A stretch of DNA of 18,735 nucleotides from Euryarchaeota archaeon UBA556 (GTDB lineage: Archaea > Thermoplasmatota > Poseidoniia > Poseidoniales > Thalassarchaeaceae). Positions 7,703 through 16,606 of this stretch are shown in pieces. Position numbers and translations under genes: made by a program. The notes beneath the pieces were generated by a model. The model was not told the DNA's origin. It was given only the letters and a program-made list of their open reading frames with translations, and made no database searches. The stretch is from positions 1 through 18,735 of the forward strand of contig DADI01000038.1 of assembly GCA_002494975.1 (NCBI GenBank), given 5' to 3'. Position 1 is the first letter of the stretch. Each line of letters opens with the position of its first letter.

Positions 7703-9397
7703 ATGGTAAGAGAGATTCCAGATAGTAGTCTGAACAGGCTAGATTCATCACAACTAGAGATGATGGAAGAAATGTGCTTAGTTGTAGATGCAAATGATAA
7801 CATCATTAATTCCGCTAGTAAAATCGATTGCCACAGAGGTATTGGAATAAGACACCGAGCATTCAGTGTACTGATTTTTGATTCAGAAAATAGGCTCCTT
7901 ATGCAACAAAGAGCAGAAGAAAAAATAACATTCCCTGGAATTTGGGCTAATAGTTGCTGCAGTCATCCATTAGATATTGAATTTGAAAATAATGATGCAA
8001 AAGAAGGTGTGATTCATGCTGCGAAAAGGAAAATGTTCCAAGAACTGGGAATTCCTATGGAAGTTTCAGAATCATGGGATTACAGCCATATTGGAAGATT
8101 CGAATACAGCTGCAGATGGGATGATGAATGGATAGAACATGAAATTGATCATGTGTTAATAGTCAGAGCAAATGTTGATTTATCAATAAATAAAAATGAG
8201 ATTAAAGAAACAAGGTGGCTCGATCATAATGGAATTAACCAGATGTTAGAAGGTAAAAATGAATGGTCTGATATGGTAGTAGCGCCATGGTTCAGGATGA
8301 TATGGAAGCACTTCATAAAACCGCATTACCCCAATATGAATGACTTAATGAATACGAATAATGAAGAAATCATTAATTGTGGAAGATTATCTTTAACTAA
8401 AGATTCTTCAAATGGAAGAGAATTAAAAAAGGCCCTAGGAGAACATAAAGAAATAGTAGAGAAAGAAATTATGAATTCTATGGAAAAAATAAGCCAAAAA
8501 AGATTGCATGGCGCAATGACACATCTATTCGCAGGAGGTGGAAAGAGGTACAGAGCGATTCTCCCAAGACTGGTTGGAGAAGCAACAGGAATAGCCCATA
8601 ATGGACACTACACACTTGGATCTAGTATAGAAATAATTCATAATTTTACATTAGTGCATGATGACATTATGGATCAGGACCCAATAAGAAGAGGGTTAAA
8701 TGCAGTACACATAGAGTATGATGATGCGACCGCTATAAATGCTGGAGATGCCATGTTAGCAGTCGGTTTTGAAATTCTAGCTGATTCAAATGAAATTAGT
8801 CCGGAAAATTTGAAGTTCTTAGTTCAGTCAATTGGTGAAATGGTCAGAAGAGTGGCAGAAGGTCAACAAGAAGATTTTGACTTTGAGACAAGAGATAATG
8901 TTAGTGAAGAAGAATATATTGCTATGATTGGAGGTAAAACTAGCGCCATGTTTGAAACATGTGCTGAAACGGGTGCAAAACTCGCAGGCGCAGATTCTAA
9001 AACAGTAGAAAATATGGCTGATTGGGGACTTAAGTTGGGATTATGTTTCCAACTTATGGATGATTTAATTGACATCACAGGAGATACTGAAACTCTGGGT
9101 AAACCTGCAGGCTCAGATGTAGTACAAGGAAAGAAGACCTTGATTGCTATACATGCCTTACATAGTAATAATGAATTACCTGCATTTAAGAAAGTTTACG
9201 GGAAAGGTGAATGTTCTGATAATGATTTAGAATCTGCAGTTAACGAATTAAGAAAAAATGGATCAATTGACTACGCAATGGATAGAGCAATGAGATACCA
9301 TTCTGAAGCACACCAAATATTGGATAGCCTAAAACCATCACCTGCATTAGAAGTTTTGAGACAACTAACAGATATGCAATTAACACGAATTAATTAA
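7703..9397 (+). CDS. Fused type 1 IPP isomerase - prenyl (geranylgeranyl) diphosphate synthase
   Basis: One uninterrupted frame of 564 codons joins two enzymes. Residues about 10-205 are a Nudix-type (type 1) isopentenyl diphosphate isomerase: HRAFSV, KITFPGIWANSCCSHPL with catalytic Cys86, and HEIDH with Glu147; it converts IPP to DMAPP. After a hydrophilic linker (about 210-240), residues about 240-564 are a trans-prenyltransferase: GGGKRYR, the first Asp-rich motif HDDIMDQDP (Asp320, 321, 324), GKTSAMF, and the second, FQLMDDLIDITGD (Asp453, 454, 457). Phe315, five residues before the first motif, predicts a short-chain (C15-C20) product, so GGPP for archaeal membrane lipids is likely. GGAG at 7688-7691 favours ATG 7703 over ATG 7694. 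The gene starts 43 bases after ipk, so this is a likely operon of consecutive pathway steps. Confidence 0.92.
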   Translation: MVREIPDSSLNRLDSSQLEMMEEMCLVVDANDNIINSASKIDCHRGIGIRHRAFSVLIFDSENRLLMQQRAEEKITFPGIWANSCCSHPLDIEFENNDAKEGVIHAAKRKMFQELGIPMEVSESWDYSHIGRFEYSCRWDDEWIEHEIDHVLIVRANVDLSINKNEIKETRWLDHNGINQMLEGKNEWSDMVVAPWFRMIWKHFIKPHYPNMNDLMNTNNEEIINCGRLSLTKDSSNGRELKKALGEHKEIVEKEIMNSMEKISQKRLHGAMTHLFAGGGKRYRAILPRLVGEATGIAHNGHYTLGSSIEIIHNFTLVHDDIMDQDPIRRGLNAVHIEYDDATAINAGDAMLAVGFEILADSNEISPENLKFLVQSIGEMVRRVAEGQQEDFDFETRDNVSEEEYIAMIGGKTSAMFETCAETGAKLAGADSKTVENMADWGLKLGLCFQLMDDLIDITGDTETLGKPAGSDVVQGKKTLIAIHALHSNNELPAFKKVYGKGECSDNDLESAVNELRKNGSIDYAMDRAMRYHSEAHQILDSLKPSPALEVLRQLTDMQLTRIN

Positions 9398-9992
9398 TAC
9401 ATTTGGCATTTAGCCTACTCACGATATTCCCATCTGAGTTTTTCATCCAAGCATTGACCTGATCTCCTACAAACATTCTCCCAACTCCTTTGGGTGTCCC
9501 TGTCCAAATATAATCTCCTGATGAAAGGCCATACCATTCATTGAGATGGAATAAAAGAGATTCTACTCCATGAACCATAAGGTCAGTCTTAGCCAACTGT
9601 CTGATTTCACCGTTTACTGACAGACAAATTTCTAAAACCCCAGAATCCCAATCGGTCCAAGTGCCCAAAACTGCTGAGCCTCTGAATGATTTTCCTTCAG
9701 TCCATGGCCACCCCTTTTCCTTAGCAAGCCCTTGCCTAGTCCGATTAGTGGAGTCACAACCTATGCACATTGATTCAGGTAACAAATCATCACCTAATTT
9801 TATGACCAATTCAACCTCATGATCAATATGCTCATTATCATCCATTAGTTTTATCCAATTATTCCCTACCTCATCTGAATAGGAGTGAGATGAATGAGGC
9901 ATTATGAAAAATCGTGGATAATCAGTAACATCACCCCCTATTTCTTCTGCGTGTTCTACATAGTTTCGAAAGCATGCCCAACCAATAGCCAT
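9390..9992 (-). CDS. Fumarylacetoacetate hydrolase (FAH) family enzyme
   Basis: 200 residues, slightly shorter than FAHD1-type proteins (about 220). Visible family marks are the metal-binding acidic pair in DHEVELVIKLGDD (Glu59, Glu61), a further Asp in the CIGCDSTNRTRQ segment (Asp80), GWPWTEGKSF, and the C-terminal WTGTPKGVGRM with a following GDQV. The family hydrolyses or decarboxylates beta-diketo or oxo acids such as acylpyruvates and oxaloacetate, or hydrates/isomerises catechol-pathway intermediates, using a divalent metal in the cytoplasm. The substrate cannot be told here. The start is the ATG at 9992. Its last eight bases overlap the 3' end of the convergent prenyl synthase gene, and its 5' side is divergent from dnaJ. 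Confidence 0.85.
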   Translation of the reverse strand: MAIGWACFRNYVEHAEEIGGDVTDYPRFFIMPHSSHSYSDEVGNNWIKLMDDNEHIDHEVELVIKLGDDLLPESMCIGCDSTNRTRQGLAKEKGWPWTEGKSFRGSAVLGTWTDWDSGVLEICLSVNGEIRQLAKTDLMVHGVESLLFHLNEWYGLSSGDYIWTGTPKGVGRMFVGDQVNAWMKNSDGNIVSRLNAKCIN

Positions 9993-10084
9993 ATTGTGGC
10001 TAAAGCGAGATAGGTCTTGATAGCATCGATACAGAGATTAAGAATTCAATAGGGTTGAAGTTAGGTGACCTGTTAGTAGTTGTA

Positions 10085-11056
10085 ATGTCAGATAACCCGT
10101 ATGTTGTTTTGGGTGTCCCTAAAGATGCGACAAATGCTGAAATTAAGCGGGTTTACAGGAAATTAGCAAGACAGTATCACCCAGATAGAAATCCAGGAGA
10201 TGCGGCTGCTGAGGAGAAATTTAAATCCATACAAGCAGCTTATGATTCAATCGGAACGGTAGAAGGAAGAAAAGAATACGATAATCAGGGACGTGCCCAA
10301 GATATGTTCCGAGGAGGAAACCCATTCTCCAATTTTGGCACAGGGGGGGGGTTTCCAGGAGGAGTAGACATTGGCGATATCTTTTCACAATTCATGGGTG
10401 GAAGAAACCAACAACAAAGAAATGAGTTTGAAGCTTCAAGAGCAAGAAAAGAGCCAAATAGATCTGCGGAAACCGAAAATGGTAGCGATATTGAATCAGG
10501 ATTAGATATTACTTTAGATGATGCTAAAAATGGTACAGATGTAAAATTCACTCATAGAAGATTAAAAAAATGTAAGAAATGTGATGGTAGAGCCTTTGGA
10601 ACCACAAAAGGTTGTTCGGAATGTAAAGGCTTAGGAGTAAGCACTAGAGAGTCAGTAATTACTGTAAAAGTACCCCCTGGCGCTATTCATGGTCAACAAC
10701 TTAGACTTAACAAAATGGGTAATGAACATCCTCACGGTAAACCGGGTGATTTGATAATAAACATAAGACTCGATGCTGAAGATGGAAGAAGATGGGAAAA
10801 TGGTAGACTTATACAGGAAGTACCAATAAACTACACAACACTATTGTTGGGCGGAAATGTACAAATCAAAACACCAAGTAATAAGAGAATACAAATCGAA
10901 ATTCCTGCAAGAAGTAAAATTGGCGACAGAAGAAGATTGAATGGACAGGGACATGATGGAGGGCCTTTAGATATTGAATTCACCATCATCGAACCTGACA
11001 AGCTGAATAAAAAACAAATTATTGCTTTAGAAAAATTGAAAGAATTAGGGTTATGA
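10085..11056 (+). CDS. dnaJ: DnaJ-type co-chaperone with a shortened zinc domain
   Basis: 323 residues, against about 375-390 for standard DnaJ. The J domain (about 1-68) carries HPD at 32-34, which activates DnaK ATPase. A Gly/Phe-rich region (about 75-105) and a charged linker follow. The cysteine-rich domain has only two C-x2-C-x-G units (Cys163/166 and 177/180), so it can bind one zinc rather than the usual two. The C-terminal substrate-binding beta domains are present (VKVPPGAIHGQQLRL, GKPGDLIINI, and the second barrel from about residue 240). The start ATG 10085 is chosen because the J domain begins there (MSDNPYVVLG); an upstream TTG or ATG extension to 10055 is unlikely. No dnaK or grpE is nearby, so this may be a second, specialised DnaJ. 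Confidence 0.88.
   Translation: MSDNPYVVLGVPKDATNAEIKRVYRKLARQYHPDRNPGDAAAEEKFKSIQAAYDSIGTVEGRKEYDNQGRAQDMFRGGNPFSNFGTGGGFPGGVDIGDIFSQFMGGRNQQQRNEFEASRARKEPNRSAETENGSDIESGLDITLDDAKNGTDVKFTHRRLKKCKKCDGRAFGTTKGCSECKGLGVSTRESVITVKVPPGAIHGQQLRLNKMGNEHPHGKPGDLIINIRLDAEDGRRWENGRLIQEVPINYTTLLLGGNVQIKTPSNKRIQIEIPARSKIGDRRRLNGQGHDGGPLDIEFTIIEPDKLNKKQIIALEKLKELGL
10343..10351 (+). repeat. Nine-G homopolymer inside dnaJ
   Basis: A run of nine G encodes three glycines in the Gly/Phe region. In this sequence it keeps the frame open. In an AT-rich genome such a run stands out and is prone to slippage or to sequencing error. Confidence 0.9.
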
Positions 11057-11057
11057 C

Positions 11058-11067
11058 GTTGTACAAC
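11058..11067. repeat. Perfect 10-bp palindrome after dnaJ
   Basis: GTTGTACAAC, fully self-complementary, starting one base after the dnaJ stop. It could be an operator half of the 43-bp spacer or simply chance. Confidence 0.5.
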
Positions 11068-11075
11068 CAGTGATA

Positions 11076-11094
11076 TATGGGAAATAGTCCCATA
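11076..11094. repeat. Inverted repeat just upstream of the RND gene
   Basis: TATGGGA, five-base spacer AATAG, TCCCATA: a perfect 7-bp inverted repeat ending five bases before the ATG at 11100. It could be an operator or an mRNA hairpin at the translation start. No clear Shine-Dalgarno sequence lies between it and the start. Confidence 0.55.
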
Positions 11095-11099
11095 CTATT

Positions 11100-14000
11100 A
11101 TGAGGGACTTCAAAAAAGTAGCTGGAGTGCTAATTCCTCAGAGAAAAAATGTTCATCTCGCTGTATTAATTATTTCCTTACTTATGTTACCCGGATTTGC
11201 AGCAACTCTAACTCCAATAGATGTTGAATCATATAATCTAGAATCTCCAGAACTAGAAGCAGCAGAGGTCATGCGAGAAGAATTTTCAGGAGCAGGAAAT
11301 ATTTGGGGATTCGGATTATTTATCAGAGATTCACAATATTTCGGAGAATCACCATCTCAAATAAGCCAAGTAGATAGTTTTACTGGAATAAATTCTGGTC
11401 AAAGTGAACCATTAGGAGGTATACTGAATCTTTCTGTTCTCAGAGAAATCGATATGAAGGCCGAATTCCTAGAACAGCATGAAATTTCAGAATATTATCT
11501 CTCATTTGCATCTGAGATATCTGGTCAACCAATTCTCGGAGTTCTAGACCTAGCAACTGAATTTAGAGTATTTATGTCTGGACAGTCACTCCTAACAAAG
11601 CCACAATTTAATCCAGACACATTTAGAATGGAAGAAGCACCAACTAATTGGAACGACTGTGGAGCCTTAGAATGCTTATCATTTGATGATCCCAATATAA
11701 CTCAAGAACATATAGATTTGGCATCCCATAGAATGGCAAATAATAGCAAAGGAGCTTTTCTGAGGTTCCTTTCTATAGATAGAGCTTTTATTCAAGATAA
11801 TAGTAGTACGCTAATTGGTCCTATTGGAGGTGTTTTAGATGAAAATGGAAGCATTGAAACAGACTCTTGGGGCTATGGGAGATGGTCTGCATCTTCTGCT
11901 TGGTTAATATTAAACCTCGACAGAGAAAGAATGCAAAATGAAGGGTGGACATTTACTTGGATTAATGCAAGTGCAGAATGGGGATATGACAGAGATGGAG
12001 TAGAATTATCTACAAACCCAATAAGATATTCTATTGATGAATGTAGAGAAAAAGAAGAAAGAGTTGAACCCTTGTGCTCAGTAGAGTGGTTATATCTATC
12101 TATTGAAGAGGATTTGCGAGAACAAGATGAGTTGGTAGTCACTATACTTCTTGGTGAAGGACCAAATGTAGAAATAAACAGGGAACTTCTCTCCAGTGCT
12201 TATCTTATTGTGCTAATGTCTATAGTTGTCATTGCCTTGTTATGGTTGAGTTTGAGAAGAGTTTCAGATGTGTTGATAGTAGGAATAGGACTATTTCTTT
12301 CCCTACTTTGGATGCAAGGACTGATAGGATGGGGTATTAAGTTTGGTCAGTCATATGGTTTTGAAATAATATTTAGATCGCAATTCTCAAATCTACTTCC
12401 TATCTTAATTTTAGCACTAGGAATAGATGACAGCCTGCATGCACTTCATCGTTATAAAGAAGAAAGAAAGAAAGGAAAAACTATTAAAAAGTCGGCTGAA
12501 GAATCTATTTCTCGCGTTGGTAGAGCAATTTTACTGACTTCATCAACAACTATAGTTGCATTCCTTGCAAATCTCACTTCAGATATTGCTGCATTGAGAT
12601 CATTTGGAATTGAAGCAGGTTTGGGTGTTGCTGCAGCATTTTTGCTAACTGGCCTTTGGGTACCTTTGGTAAGATTAGATGTGGATTTGTGGCTCCTAAA
12701 GAAAGATAAATTAATAGAAGAAAAAGAAGGTCAACTGCATCTAATTCCTAAAGATTGGCTAGTAAATATAACTTCGAACTCTACAAAAAAAGGAATTACA
12801 GTAGGTATAGTTGCTATCTTGATAACTTTAGCTGCAACACCTCTTATGTTATCATTAGAAGGGGATTTTCAGATTGATGATTTCTTAGATGATGAATCTG
12901 ATTTCGCTCAAGGAGTTTATCTAGTAAATGAAAGATTCACAGATGGAGAACCAGGGTACATACTTGTTGAAGGAGATATTGCAAATCCAAAAGTCATTGA
13001 GGCCATTGGTTTGACAAGAGAGAATATGAATTCGCATAATCGAAGCATAGACCCAGATCAGATTTCTAGAACACCTTCAGGAGAAGTTGAATTGATTGCA
13101 TTAGATGAGATATTGATGTTTGTACAGGCAGCAATGTATGAGAATATCACACCTTTTGAAGAGGCGGGTTGGGATTCCAGCAAAGATGACGGAGGTTTAG
13201 AATGCCAAACAATGAGTCTAATTTATCCAGGAGTAGGGATAAGAAATATACCCACTTTAGAAGATAGAGATTGTTTAGTATTTCTATATGGATTCATTTT
13301 AACAAGAGGAGTTCCAGCAAGTGGAGGTTATCCGGCTCTACCTCCATCTATTACTTCAGAATACATCCAATCTGAATTAGATTTAGATTATGATCAGCCA
13401 TGGCTTGACACTTCTGGAAATACACCTAAATATGTCAGAATGACTATGAGATTTGGTCTATCAAATGCTGAACAGTTTGCTAAGGTAGGACCCGCATTAG
13501 AACAATTAGTTGATGACTTATCTCCATTCCAAAACTTATCAAAAACAAATCTTGTAGAACGAGGAGAAATTGAAACGGCATTTAGTTCAGAAGAGTATCC
13601 GATCACATGGACTATACCAACCGGCGATCCAGTTATTAGATTCGTAGCCGCTGATTCTATGCAAAACGAAATGCAATCAACACTTTTGCTAGGCATAGTA
13701 TTCTGTACAATTACATTATGGGGCGGTTTTAGAGACGAAGAGACCCTCAGCCAGAGAACTAAATACATCAAAAAGAATAAAATCAGATATTCAATGAAAA
13801 CTATAGCAGCAATGACGTTTATGGGTGGAATAATGTACTTCCTCGTAAGTATAGAGGCAGCTATAGCCTTCTCATTATTGACACTAGTATTGAGTATATT
13901 ATGGGGAATTTCTGGGTTTGGAATTGCTGTTATGACTACAACGCCAATATTTTTGGTAATAATTTGGCTTTATGGAATGATAGAAATTGCAGGCTATGGT

Positions 14001-14333
14001 TTGAATATGGTAACAGTTGCAATAGCAGCGATGTCTCTCGGTGTAGGAATTGATTATGTGATTCACGTTGTAGAGAGATTCCGAGAAGAACAAGAAAATG
14101 GCCATGATACTATAACAGCAATCGAAATAGTAGGAGGTGCATCAGGACTAGCTCTATTTGGTTCAGCATTATCTGACATAGGAGGATTCCTAGTCATTAC
14201 TCAATCAAGTATGGGATTCTTCTCTACATTTGGACTATTTTGCGCAATAATGATCGGATTATCATTACTAGCAAGTATAATCCTAACGCCTGCTTTAATA
14301 GGAATTATTCATAGAAATAAAATTTCAGTTTAA
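11100..14333 (+). CDS. RND/MMPL-superfamily membrane transporter
   Basis: 1077 residues with the two-fold RND plan: one helix (about 19-37), a large outside loop (about 40-362), six helices (about 364-585), a second large loop (about 588-870), and a final group of helices to the end. The fourth helix of each half ends in the charged motif of the family, GIDDSLHALHRY (441-452) and GIDYVIHVVERF (983-994), the acidic residues expected for ion-coupled movement. Paired cysteines in loop 1 (187/192, 314/326) could form disulfides. Archaeal members, like MMPL and HpnN proteins, are thought to export lipids or other hydrophobic molecules; the substrate here is unknown. It lies 43 bases after dnaJ on the same strand and converges on EF-2. 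The start is the ATG at 11100. Confidence 0.85.
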   Translation: MRDFKKVAGVLIPQRKNVHLAVLIISLLMLPGFAATLTPIDVESYNLESPELEAAEVMREEFSGAGNIWGFGLFIRDSQYFGESPSQISQVDSFTGINSGQSEPLGGILNLSVLREIDMKAEFLEQHEISEYYLSFASEISGQPILGVLDLATEFRVFMSGQSLLTKPQFNPDTFRMEEAPTNWNDCGALECLSFDDPNITQEHIDLASHRMANNSKGAFLRFLSIDRAFIQDNSSTLIGPIGGVLDENGSIETDSWGYGRWSASSAWLILNLDRERMQNEGWTFTWINASAEWGYDRDGVELSTNPIRYSIDECREKEERVEPLCSVEWLYLSIEEDLREQDELVVTILLGEGPNVEINRELLSSAYLIVLMSIVVIALLWLSLRRVSDVLIVGIGLFLSLLWMQGLIGWGIKFGQSYGFEIIFRSQFSNLLPILILALGIDDSLHALHRYKEERKKGKTIKKSAEESISRVGRAILLTSSTTIVAFLANLTSDIAALRSFGIEAGLGVAAAFLLTGLWVPLVRLDVDLWLLKKDKLIEEKEGQLHLIPKDWLVNITSNSTKKGITVGIVAILITLAATPLMLSLEGDFQIDDFLDDESDFAQGVYLVNERFTDGEPGYILVEGDIANPKVIEAIGLTRENMNSHNRSIDPDQISRTPSGEVELIALDEILMFVQAAMYENITPFEEAGWDSSKDDGGLECQTMSLIYPGVGIRNIPTLEDRDCLVFLYGFILTRGVPASGGYPALPPSITSEYIQSELDLDYDQPWLDTSGNTPKYVRMTMRFGLSNAEQFAKVGPALEQLVDDLSPFQNLSKTNLVERGEIETAFSSEEYPITWTIPTGDPVIRFVAADSMQNEMQSTLLLGIVFCTITLWGGFRDEETLSQRTKYIKKNKIRYSMKTIAAMTFMGGIMYFLVSIEAAIAFSLLTLVLSILWGISGFGIAVMTTTPIFLVIIWLYGMIEIAGYGLNMVTVAIAAMSLGVGIDYVIHVVERFREEQENGHDTITAIEIVGGASGLALFGSALSDIGGFLVITQSSMGFFSTFGLFCAIMIGLSLLASIILTPALIGIIHRNKISV

Positions 14334-14348
14334 CCTAAAATGTTAATT

Positions 14349-16556
14349 TTAATCTTGGTAGTTTGCTTCACCAGGTATTTCTTCCTTCAAGCCCTTTCGT
14401 TGCCTGATTTCAGCTGTAACTTTATGGAAAAGTGCGTGTGGTAACTGAACGAAACCTGCATTTTCAGTATTCCAAACCGCTCTACCTTGGCTTGCAGCTC
14501 TAATATCATTTGAGAAACCAAAAGACTCTGCAACTGGCATTTTACCAATTACACTTGCAGTACCGCCATCGACTGGCATATCTTCGATTATTCCACGACG
14601 TGTTGTTAACTCACGTGTCACTCCGCCAATTACATCGTTAGGAGCATCGATACGAATATTCTGCATCGGTTCATAAATTACGGATCTAGCCCTTAGAACT
14701 GCTCCCTTGACTGCATTACGCACAGCAGGTATAGTTTGAGCAGGACCACGGTGAATCGCATCTTCGTGGAGCTTAGCGTCAACGAGACGAACTAATACAC
14801 CCATTAGAGGTTCTTCAGCAGTAGGTCCTTTCTTACATACATCATTGAAACCTTCAATCATAAGTTCTCTAGTTTCGTGAAGATTTTGAATACCTTTGGT
14901 ATCATTAACGAAAACATTAGTGCCGTGAATAGCATAGATTTTTCTCATTAAATCTTTGTCCATACCGAACTCAGCGAATTTATTACCTGTTTCTTTAGCA
15001 TCTTTTGTTCTAACAGGTCCATCTCCGAAATGACCCTCTCTTAGAGCATTGATGACATCTAGAGGTAATGGTTCACATTCAATATAGAATCTGTTGTGTC
15101 TATTAGGTGATTTACCTTCAAATGGGCGACCACTATTATTGCTTTCAATGGATTCTCGGTAAACAACAATTGGCTCACTGACCTTAACTTTGATATTCTG
15201 CTCTTCTTGCATGCGGAAAATTGTAATCTCAAGATGCAATTCACCCATACCTGCTAATAGAGCCTCTCCGGTTTCTTGGTTAGTTGTAACTTGCAAAGAA
15301 GCATCTGCTTTAGCAAGACCACGTAGAGCATCAATGAATTTTGGTAGGTCCTTCATTGATTTAGGTTCAACAGCAACAGTAACAACTGGTTCAGAGTAAT
15401 GCCTGATTGCTTCGAATGGAGTAGCTTCTGGATCTCTAGAAATCGTAACTCCAGCCGCTGCACTTCGCACACCGGTCAAAGCAGCAATATTACCTGCAGA
15501 TACTTCTGGGACTTGGATCCTATCTCCGCCGACCATCATACTAACTTGTTGAACTCTCTCCGATTTAGCAGCGCCAATAGCCCAAACAGTCTCGCCATGT
15601 TTTATTGAACCTGAGTAAACTCTTCCTACTGCAACTTCTCCTGCATGAGGGTCCATCCATATCTTTGTAATCATTAATTGAAGAGGCCCATCTGGATTAG
15701 TGTCAAGCATTGACTTACCAACTTCTGATTCTAAGTCACCTTGCCAGATATTAGGGATACGGTATTTCTGAGAAATTAGCGGAGATGGTAGTTTTTCGAC
15801 AGCCATGTCAAGTAAAACTCGATGCACTGGTGCTTTCTTAGACAATTCTTTTTGTTCATCATTATGGCAATGTTCAAAGATATCTTTAAAATTTAATCCT
15901 GATTTTTCCATGTACGGAATAGACATCCCCCAGTTGTAATAAGCTGAACCAAAAGCAACAGTTCCTTTTCCAACAGATACTTGCCACTCTTTAGCGAGTT
16001 CTGCAGGAGCGAAAGTCTCAATTAATTTGTTGACTTTTGTAATAATTTTTTCGAATCTCTTCATCATTTCGGGGCCATCAATCTGTAATTCATTGATTAA
16101 CCTGTCAACTTTATTGATGAATAATACTGGGCGCACTTTTTCTTTCAATGCTTGACGAACAACAGTCTCAGTTTGTGGCATAGTACCTTCAACCGCACAT
16201 GCAAGGATAATACATCCATCAACTGCCCTCATAGCTCGAGTAACGTCACCACCAAAATCAACGTGACCAGGAGTATCGATGAGATTGATAAGATAATCAT
16301 CACCATCTATGTCGTGAACCATTGAAGCGCTTGCTGCATTAATTGTAATTCCACGTGCACTTTCTTGTTGATCAAAATCAAGAACCCTTGACTTCCCTGC
16401 TAAATCTTCAGACATCATTCCAGCGCCAGCAATTAGATTATCTGACAAAGTTGTTTTCCCATGGTCAATGTGTGCTGCGATTGCAAGATTTCTGATTTTC
16501 TCTCTGACGTGCATAACTTCTGTTGCTCGCTTTATGTTGTCTTCTTTACGACCCAT
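14349..16556 (-). CDS. fusA: Translation elongation factor 2 (aEF-2)
   Basis: GTPase that moves tRNA and mRNA through the ribosome after peptide transfer. 735 residues, the usual archaeal length. The G domain shows G1 AHIDHGKT (28-35), the switch region ARGITINAAS, G3 DTPGHVDF and G4 NKVD. Domains II-V follow. His602 in LHEDAIHRGPAQ is the residue converted to diphthamide in archaea and eukaryotes and is absent as such in bacterial EF-G, which makes this an archaeal factor. The start ATG 16556 follows an AAGGTG ribosome-binding site five bases away. It is third in the uS12-uS7-EF-2 order, but a 107-base spacer with its own promoter-like sequence separates it from uS7. EF-1A and uS10, often next in this cluster, are absent; a convergent RND gene follows. 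Confidence 0.97.
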   Translation of the reverse strand: MGRKEDNIKRATEVMHVREKIRNLAIAAHIDHGKTTLSDNLIAGAGMMSEDLAGKSRVLDFDQQESARGITINAASASMVHDIDGDDYLINLIDTPGHVDFGGDVTRAMRAVDGCIILACAVEGTMPQTETVVRQALKEKVRPVLFINKVDRLINELQIDGPEMMKRFEKIITKVNKLIETFAPAELAKEWQVSVGKGTVAFGSAYYNWGMSIPYMEKSGLNFKDIFEHCHNDEQKELSKKAPVHRVLLDMAVEKLPSPLISQKYRIPNIWQGDLESEVGKSMLDTNPDGPLQLMITKIWMDPHAGEVAVGRVYSGSIKHGETVWAIGAAKSERVQQVSMMVGGDRIQVPEVSAGNIAALTGVRSAAAGVTISRDPEATPFEAIRHYSEPVVTVAVEPKSMKDLPKFIDALRGLAKADASLQVTTNQETGEALLAGMGELHLEITIFRMQEEQNIKVKVSEPIVVYRESIESNNSGRPFEGKSPNRHNRFYIECEPLPLDVINALREGHFGDGPVRTKDAKETGNKFAEFGMDKDLMRKIYAIHGTNVFVNDTKGIQNLHETRELMIEGFNDVCKKGPTAEEPLMGVLVRLVDAKLHEDAIHRGPAQTIPAVRNAVKGAVLRARSVIYEPMQNIRIDAPNDVIGGVTRELTTRRGIIEDMPVDGGTASVIGKMPVAESFGFSNDIRAASQGRAVWNTENAGFVQLPHALFHKVTAEIRQRKGLKEEIPGEANYQD

Positions 16557-16561
16557 ATAAT

Positions 16562-16567
16562 CACCTT
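16562..16567 (-). promoter_or_regulatory. Ribosome binding site of EF-2
   Basis: AAGGTG on the minus strand, five bases before the ATG at 16556. The same hexamer type precedes uS7 and uS12, which shows that these genes use Shine-Dalgarno leaders. Confidence 0.75.
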
Positions 16568-16602
16568 ATGATAGCCACCCGACCCAACTTCGGTTCATAA
16601 AG
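16568..16602 (-). promoter_or_regulatory. EF-2 promoter and leader, similar to the uS12 one
   Basis: Reading the minus strand, a TATA-like CTTTATG (16602-16596) is followed by CCGAAG, then GGTCGG, GGC and TCAT, and then the ribosome-binding site. The TATA-to-start distance of about 42 bases fits a short leader of 15-20 bases. The order and spacing of these blocks match the uS12 promoter region. Confidence 0.5.
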
Positions 16603-16606
16603 CCGA

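Noticed and set aside
7504..7806. Minus-strand ORF across the ipk-idi junction
   Set aside because: Both genes it overlaps show family motifs on the plus strand; the ORF has low-complexity composition and no motif.
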